Source: Thermoanaerobaculia bacterium | GTDB lineage: Bacteria > Acidobacteriota > Thermoanaerobaculia > Gp7-AA8 | DNA: 64,000 bases | Direction of reading: 5' to 3' | NCBI GenBank assembly: GCA_017883205.1 | Contig: JADGNZ010000001.1 | Coordinates: 1-64,000 of the forward strand | Part shown: piece by piece, positions 60,015-64,000 of the stretch | Layout: each line of letters begins with the position of its first letter | How positions within the stretch are numbered: position 1 is the first letter of the stretch | Notes under the pieces: generated by a model | Told to the model about the DNA's origin: nothing | Database searches by the model: none | Seen by the model: the letters and a program-made list of their open reading frames with translations, nothing else | Translations under genes and position numbers: made by a program

Positions 60015-61307
60015 ATGGCCTCGAAATGTTTCATGTGCGGTGCGGCGATCACGCGGGGAATCCTCTGCGAACGATGCGACAAGCCCAGAAAACCGAAGCA
60101 GGCCGCGTCCGCAAGCGCAGCCTCTGAGGTGATCCCGCCTTCGCCCCCTATCGAGACGCCGCGCGCGAGCGCACCGCTCCCCGCCAAGCCGAAGGCGCAG
60201 CAGCAGCCGCAGCAGCCCCAACCTTCGCGCGAGTCGGCAACTCCTCGAAACAGCGGCCAGGCCGCGGCTGCAACGGCGATGGCTCCGGAACCGGAGCCTT
60301 TCCCCAAAGCACCTCTCCTGCCGTTCCCTGTCGAGTCGGCCTCGCCGGCCATCACCAGCATCGCCAACGTCCTGATGGCGGCGGGCGCGCCGGCGATCGT
60401 GCTTTCTGCCGACCGCAGCGTGAAGTTTGTCACCGAAGAGGCGAAGCGGCTGTTCCGTGTGCCGCAGACCGATCTGGCGACGGTCAAGCAGATCGAGACG
60501 CTGAGCGGCGCGCGCGTCGGCGAGTTGTCGGTGCCGTCGTCGACCGCGCTCCGGATCAACAACCGCAACATCCTCTACACACTCGTTCCCATCTCGGGCG
60601 GCGCGATGGGCGCCGTGTTGATGTTCCGCGAAGCCGATCCGATGAATCCAGCGCATGCGTCGTTCGTGGCCTTCGTGCGCGAGACGGTGTTCACGCCGCT
60701 GCGGTCGTTGCGCGAGTCGGTGCTCGCGTCCGCGCGCACGGGCCAGCGCGATCCTCTTCTTCAGGATTGGGCAGGGACGATCGATCAGATTCTTTCGTCG
60801 CTGGAAATGGCGCCCGAGGTAAAAGAAGCGGCGCCGGAGGCACGGATCCCGAAGGTTGGGGACATCATCCACTCGGTCGCCGAGCGTTTCGGTCCGTTCG
60901 CCGATCTCAAGAACGTCCAGCTCCAACGCGACGTGCCGGAGCTGGAGGAGCGTTTCCGGAACCATGAGCAGCTCGCCGACGCGCTCAGCGTGCTGATGGA
61001 TAACTCGCTCCACTATGTTCCGCCCGGCGGCCAGGTTGTGATGGGCGTTCGCTGGATGGAGCACAAAGGTAAGCCGCTGCTGCTGCTCTTCGTGATGGAC
61101 AACGGTCCGGTCGTGCCGGAAGAGCTTCGGTCCGCGATCTTCGAGCCCGGCTTCGTCTGGAATCCGCAGGGGCCGGAGCGGACGGGAAGGAGCCTCTTCA
61201 AAGTGCGCGAATTCGCGCTTGCGCACGCCGGCTCCGTCTGGGTCGAGTCGAAGACGGGCAAGGCCTGCACGTTCTTCCTGCGCGTCCGCCCTGACGGCGC
61301 AAGGTAG
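60015..61307 (+). CDS. Degenerate histidine-kinase-like protein with zinc ribbon and PAS-like domain
   Basis: 430 aa. A zinc ribbon (CFMCGAAITRGILCERC, 5-21) is followed by an approximately 80-residue Pro/Gln/Ala linker, then a PAS-like domain (about 110-205). A HisKA-like helix (RETVFTPLRSLRES) has Glu where the phospho-His would be. The HATPase-like C-terminus (about 275-430) keeps an N-box (DALSVLMDNSLHYVP), but its G1 box is MDNGPVVP and no G2 glycine cluster is clear. It therefore may bind ATP poorly and not autophosphorylate. It is probably a signalling scaffold. Confidence 0.8.
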   Translation: MASKCFMCGAAITRGILCERCDKPRKPKQAASASAASEVIPPSPPIETPRASAPLPAKPKAQQQPQQPQPSRESATPRNSGQAAAATAMAPEPEPFPKAPLLPFPVESASPAITSIANVLMAAGAPAIVLSADRSVKFVTEEAKRLFRVPQTDLATVKQIETLSGARVGELSVPSSTALRINNRNILYTLVPISGGAMGAVLMFREADPMNPAHASFVAFVRETVFTPLRSLRESVLASARTGQRDPLLQDWAGTIDQILSSLEMAPEVKEAAPEARIPKVGDIIHSVAERFGPFADLKNVQLQRDVPELEERFRNHEQLADALSVLMDNSLHYVPPGGQVVMGVRWMEHKGKPLLLLFVMDNGPVVPEELRSAIFEPGFVWNPQGPERTGRSLFKVREFALAHAGSVWVESKTGKACTFFLRVRPDGAR

Positions 61308-61311
61308 GAGT

Positions 61312-61359
61312 GCGAGCGTCTCGCTCGCGGCCGTCGGGCGTCCCGCCCGGCGGTGGTTT
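61312..61359 (+). terminator. Double-hairpin terminator after the degenerate kinase gene
   Basis: GCGAGC-loop-GCTCGC (61312-61328) is followed by CGTCGGGCG-TCC-CGCCCGGCG (61331-61352) and then GTGGTTTT. Confidence 0.6.
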
Positions 61360-62057
61360 TCGTGAGTCACACGCAATTGGGCGTTGCCGTGGGGTCAGGC
61401 CCTCGTCTTCTTCTCCTGAATACGTGCGAATAACTGAAAAGGCATCGTGACGGCAGTAGTCGGCCCTCGCAAGTAACTGCTTTTTAATGGTTTGCAGGTC
61501 GGCCACGAGGGAAGGTCTGACCCTCACGCCTTCCGGGCATCGTCGAAGGGGAGCGTCGCCAATGTCAAACGGCGCGCCGCCGAAGTGAAACGGAGCGTCA
61601 CCAATGTCAAACGGTGCGCCGCCGAAGTGAAACGGTGCGCCGCCAATGTTAAACGGTGCGCCGCTGAAGTGAAACGGAGCGCCGCTGAAGTGAAACGGAG
61701 CGCCGCCAATGTCAAACGGTGCGTCTCCGAAGTGAAACGGAGCGCCGCCAATGTCGAACGGAGCCCCGCCGAAGTGAAACGGAGCGTCGCCAATGTCAAA
61801 CGGAGCGTCTCCGAAGTGAAACGGAGCGTCGCCAATGTCAAACGGAGCGTCTCCGAAGTGAAACGGAGCGCCGCCAATGTCAAACGGAGCGTCTCCGAAG
61901 TGAAACGGAGCGCCGCCAATGTCAAACGGAGCGTCTCTGATACCCAAACGGAGTGCCTCCGATTCGAAACGGAGCGTTTCCAATATCGAGGGGAGCGTCC
62001 TCAATAAGGAAGAGCAGGCGTCACCGTGCAGGTGCAGCTTGAGCCGACCCGCGTTTG
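61360..62057. other. Gene-free region containing the third 21-bp repeat array
   Basis: Beyond the array at 61543-62004 I see nothing in this stretch. Positions 61360-61540 hold a GGTCAGGCCCTCGTC / GACCCTCAC pair but no gene, promoter or hairpin I can support. Confidence 0.6.
61543..62004. repeat. Tandem array, 21-bp period, about 22 units (GTGAAACGGAGCGTCGCCAAT type)
   Basis: Exact 21-bp units alternate GTGAAACGGAGCGyCGCCAAT and GTCAAACGGAGCGTCTCCGAA, giving a 42-bp higher-order repeat in the right half. One frame (61564 onward) reads heptads such as VKRSVAN VKRSVSE without a stop to 62007. Another reads xETERRQ CQTERLR and matches the diverged right end (FETERFQ YRGERPQ) after a 1-bp shift near 61941. 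The minus strand is also open (FDIGDAP FHFGDAP). A three-frame-open, near-identical repeat is weak evidence for coding; no start signal or Shine-Dalgarno is seen. Confidence 0.9.
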
Positions 62058-62435
62058 TCAGCGCGCGCGACGCCGGGCGCCGACGCGCATCCGCAACGTG
62101 GCGAACTTCGTTTTTTGCGCGGGCGTCAGGACGATCTCGATATCCGCGTTCGTTGCGTCGATCTCGCCGCGCACCTGCGGACGGACATTGCTCATGAGCG
62201 CGTCGATCTTCGCGCGGTGGCGTTCGATGATCTGCTGTACCTGCGTCTTCTGCTGTGGCGTGAGCTCGAGCTCGCCGGCGAGTCGTTCCGCCATCCGGTC
62301 GGCGGCGAAACGTGCTGCGCGCCGCGGGAAGAGACGGATCAGGTAGAAATGGTCGCCAGCCACGCCAACGAGAATGCCGGCGAGAAACGCGACGATCACG
62401 ACCACGACGGCCGCTGTGCGGGTCTTATTCGACAC
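62058..62435 (-). CDS. Membrane-anchored Spy/CpxP-like periplasmic sensor
   Basis: 125 aa from GTG 62435 (GGAGGAG 9 nt upstream; an ATG at 62444 is too close to that site). One membrane helix (about 8-29), then a periplasmic helical hairpin with LTPQQKTQVQQIIERHRAKI and LTPAQKTKFATLRMR, the LTxxQ motifs of Spy/CpxP/CnrX-like proteins. These sense misfolded proteins or heavy metals. The start overlaps the anti-sigma-like gene's stop. It is the last gene of the Spy-ECF-anti-sigma-Spy operon. Confidence 0.82.
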   Translation of the reverse strand: MSNKTRTAAVVVVIVAFLAGILVGVAGDHFYLIRLFPRRAARFAADRMAERLAGELELTPQQKTQVQQIIERHRAKIDALMSNVRPQVRGEIDATNADIEIVLTPAQKTKFATLRMRVGARRRAR

Positions 62436-62742
62436 TGAACACATCTCCTCCGACCGAGACGTCGACCGTCTGGCTGCTCGACACCGCGTCGAGGCCCGGC
62501 GCGGGCTCGGGAGATAGCTCCAGCCAGCCGACGCCGACAATCGCCGCCAGCGAGAGTGCCGCGAGCGAGGCCACGACCGGCCGGAACCAGCGCGCCAGTA
62601 TCAGCGCCACGCCTCCCGCCGCTTCTTCGGACACACGCGCGCGGACGCGGGCCGCGATGCGCGTTGTCATTACGTCATCCGGCTCGTACTGAAGTTGCCG
62701 GGCGTCGTTACGCAACTGCTCGAGGAAGGTGTCGTCAGTCAT
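62425..62742 (-). CDS. Small membrane protein, probable anti-sigma factor
   Basis: 105 aa. A cytoplasmic charged N-terminus (MTDDTFLEQLRNDARQLQYEPDDVMTTRIAARVRARV, about 1-40) and one membrane helix (about 52-74) with a short periplasmic tail match the layout of CnrY- or RseA-like anti-sigma factors, although no zinc motif is present. It overlaps the upstream ECF sigma gene by 8 nt. The assignment rests mainly on operon position and topology. Confidence 0.75.
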   Translation of the reverse strand: MTDDTFLEQLRNDARQLQYEPDDVMTTRIAARVRARVSEEAAGGVALILARWFRPVVASLAALSLAAIVGVGWLELSPEPAPGLDAVSSSQTVDVSVGGDVFSVE

Positions 62743-63394
62743 TGTTGCCCCCGTGAAGGTCTGCCAGTTTCTCTTTCAGCTTGCCCCGTGCCAGCGACAG
62801 ATGCGACCGCACCGTGCCCTCAGTCAGCTTTGTCATCGCGGCGATCTCAGTGTGGCCGAACTGCTCGACGAGATACAGGCGGGCCACGATACGCTGCATC
62901 TCCGGAAGCGACTGGATGGCGCGATCGATCCGCGCCGCCAGCTCGTTCGTGATCGCCGGAAGATCGGCGCGGTCACGCCGCTCTGCCGGTGCCGCGTCGG
63001 TGATCTCTTCATGCCGGAACCGTTTGCGATGCTTGATCAGGTCGAGGCCGAGGTTCGTGACGATGCGATAGATCCAGGGACCGAATGGCTCGCCGGTCTT
63101 GAAACGGGCGATGTTCTCGTACGCCTTGACGAACGCCTCCTGCGCCAGGTCTTCCGCGTCGGCTGCATTCCGCACGATTCCCCAGGCGATCGAGACCACA
63201 CGCTTCGTGTATTTCGTCACGAGGTAGCCGTACGAACCGGCATCGCCCGCCTTGACCGCGGTAATCGCGCGCGCTTCGATCGGGTCTTCGCTTATTGCGC
63301 TTCTCGTCTGCGCCCTCTCCGCCGTAAAAACCGATCGATCGAGCGCAAGGGAGCCAAGAGAGGCTCCCCCGAACATCGACGTGGCGCTCATCAT
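62735..63394 (-). CDS. ECF RNA polymerase sigma factor
   Basis: 219 aa. Sigma2 includes DAEDLAQEAFVKAYENIARFKTGEPFGPWIYRIVTNLGLDLIKHRKR, and sigma4 has LPEMQRIVARLYLVEQFGHTEIAAMTKLTEGTVRSHLSLARGKLKEKL. About 40 N-terminal residues precede the usual start (MMSATSMFGGASLG...), and an internal start is possible. It begins 4 nt after the Spy-like gene and is followed by a probable anti-sigma factor. Confidence 0.92.
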   Translation of the reverse strand: MMSATSMFGGASLGSLALDRSVFTAERAQTRSAISEDPIEARAITAVKAGDAGSYGYLVTKYTKRVVSIAWGIVRNAADAEDLAQEAFVKAYENIARFKTGEPFGPWIYRIVTNLGLDLIKHRKRFRHEEITDAAPAERRDRADLPAITNELAARIDRAIQSLPEMQRIVARLYLVEQFGHTEIAAMTKLTEGTVRSHLSLARGKLKEKLADLHGGNND

Positions 63395-63398
63395 CTTC

Positions 63399-63875
63399 TT
63401 ACTTCTCGGCCTGTCTGGCTATCCGCTGCTGCAGAAACGTTGCAGCTTTGGCGCGCTGGTCGGCGGAGAGGACGTTGAGTGCCTTTGCGGCGGCGTTGAG
63501 AGCGTTGCTCTTCATGATGTGCTCAGCTTCGCTCTGCTTGTCGAGCAGCGCCTGCGCGGCAGCGACATCGTTCGGATTCGCGATCAGAGCCTGTGCGACG
63601 GACTGCATGCCGCTGCGCATCGACGCGCGGTACGGCTCATTCTGCGTCCGCAGATCGGCGAAGATCTTCTTGATGTCGGCAGCCTGCTGATCGGAGAGGT
63701 TGAGTGCCGCTTTGGCGCGGCCGAAGTGACCGAACATCATCATGCCGCTGCGGCCGCTAGCCATGCATCCATGTCCGCGGCCCATTCCGAGCCCGTGCTG
63801 CGCCAGCGCGAGCGGGACGATGATCAGTACGACCAGGACCGCAACCCCCGATACGATGAGAATGCGCTTCTTCAT
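63399..63875 (-). CDS. Periplasmic Spy/CpxP-like protein
   Basis: 158 aa with a signal peptide or anchor (MKKRILIVSGVAVLVVLIIVPLALAQ) and then a Met/His/Gly-rich patch (GLGMGRGHGCMASGRSGMMMFGHFG) that could bind metal. A helical domain follows with LNLSDQQAADIKKIF and LSADQRAKAATFLQQR, the LTxxQ-like motifs. Shine-Dalgarno AAGGAGA precedes the ATG. It is the first gene of the envelope-stress operon. Confidence 0.85.
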   Translation of the reverse strand: MKKRILIVSGVAVLVVLIIVPLALAQHGLGMGRGHGCMASGRSGMMMFGHFGRAKAALNLSDQQAADIKKIFADLRTQNEPYRASMRSGMQSVAQALIANPNDVAAAQALLDKQSEAEHIMKSNALNAAAKALNVLSADQRAKAATFLQQRIARQAEK

Positions 63876-63928
63876 GGGTTCTCCTTGTTAGCGAACGGGT
63901 TACGACGGTGGCATACGAACGTTGAACA

Positions 63929-63934
63929 TATAAT
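63929..63934 (+). promoter_or_regulatory. -10 box (TATAAT) for the gene at the right edge
   Basis: A consensus TATAAT lies 21 nt before the ATG at 63956. The matching -35 is unclear. The divergent Spy-operon promoter must lie in the same 80 bp. Confidence 0.45.
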
Positions 63935-63955
63935 CCCGGCAAGTCGCGCCGCTCC

Positions 63956-64000
63956 TATGCGAACTCTCTTAGCAATCGTCGCGCTTGTGTGCGCGTGCTT
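63956..64000 (+). CDS. Start of an exported protein (partial, 15 codons)
   Basis: ATG followed by RTLLAIVALVCAC is a signal-peptide or lipoprotein start cut by the window end. Nothing of the mature protein is visible. It is divergent from the Spy-ECF operon. Confidence 0.45.

Noticed and set aside
61492-62007. A 171-aa heptad protein (VKRSVxx) from the third array.
   Set aside because: Reported as a repeat, not a gene. Several frames and both strands are open, there is no start codon with a ribosome site, and the edge units fit another frame.

Overview
The window looks like a chromosomal stretch of a GC-rich, Gram-negative bacterium, most likely an Acidobacteriota-type soil or sediment organism. 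This is a tentative placement based on gene style: an MglA-type GTPase, a TPR-linked Ser/Thr kinase, M28 and amidase secreted hydrolases, MprF, several ECF sigma/anti-sigma pairs, RlpA/SPOR, an O-antigen ligase and abundant short intergenic repeats. No rRNA, tRNA, phage, plasmid or CRISPR locus was seen. The only mobile-element trace is the 3' end of a group II intron at the left edge.

Layout. 0-9.5 kb: intron tail, a 59-aa gene, RdgB, a zinc anti-sigma factor and its ECF sigma factor, a DjlA-like J protein, a PTPS/QueD-like protein, a rhomboid-fold protein, a DUF192 protein, an NtrC-type regulator and MtnA. 9.6-19.3 kb: gap-pgk, a CYTH protein, a sugar nucleotidyltransferase, a GAF histidine kinase, ndk, rlpA, purB and ftsB. 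19.4-30 kb: an M28 peptidase, hicBA, mprF, a secreted amidase, a 21-bp repeat array and a SpoIIE phosphatase. 30-41 kb: a four-gene MacAB-like exporter, csbD, a kinase-TPR protein, a fatty-acid desaturase and an operator-controlled secreted helical-repeat protein. 41-48 kb: two alkylation-repair enzymes (AlkA, Ogt), two unknown genes, mnmA, a response regulator, two repeat arrays, purE, a CDF transporter and mglA. 48-53.8 kb: a KDPG-aldolase / aminophenol-dioxygenase-like-RidA fusion / kynurenine formamidase operon, a glycosyltransferase, a Trm112-like protein and an O-antigen ligase. 53.8-64 kb: an ECF sigma/HEAT anti-sigma/DUF4097 operon, a TPR protein, Hbd, a degenerate histidine kinase, a third 21-bp array and a Spy-ECF-anti-sigma-Spy operon.

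Genes are tightly packed. ATGA overlaps are common (mtnA/membrane protein, gap/pgk, purB/rlpA, ABC genes, hicB/hicA, dioxygenase/kynB), which implies translational coupling. Many first genes have no Shine-Dalgarno but carry a TAnnnT hexamer 6-11 nt before the start codon, which suggests widespread leaderless transcription.

The most unusual content is non-coding. (i) A family of intergenic inverted repeats has arms built from tandem 7-mers (AGATCAG, GGGAGTC, GGATGAA types), sometimes nested and sometimes running into coding sequence. (ii) Three arrays at 27.2, 45.1 and 61.5 kb are unrelated in sequence but share an exact 21-bp period; the middle one is followed by a 41-bp-period array of the perfect palindrome TGTCATCGATGACA. 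These arrays are the best candidates for something undescribed.
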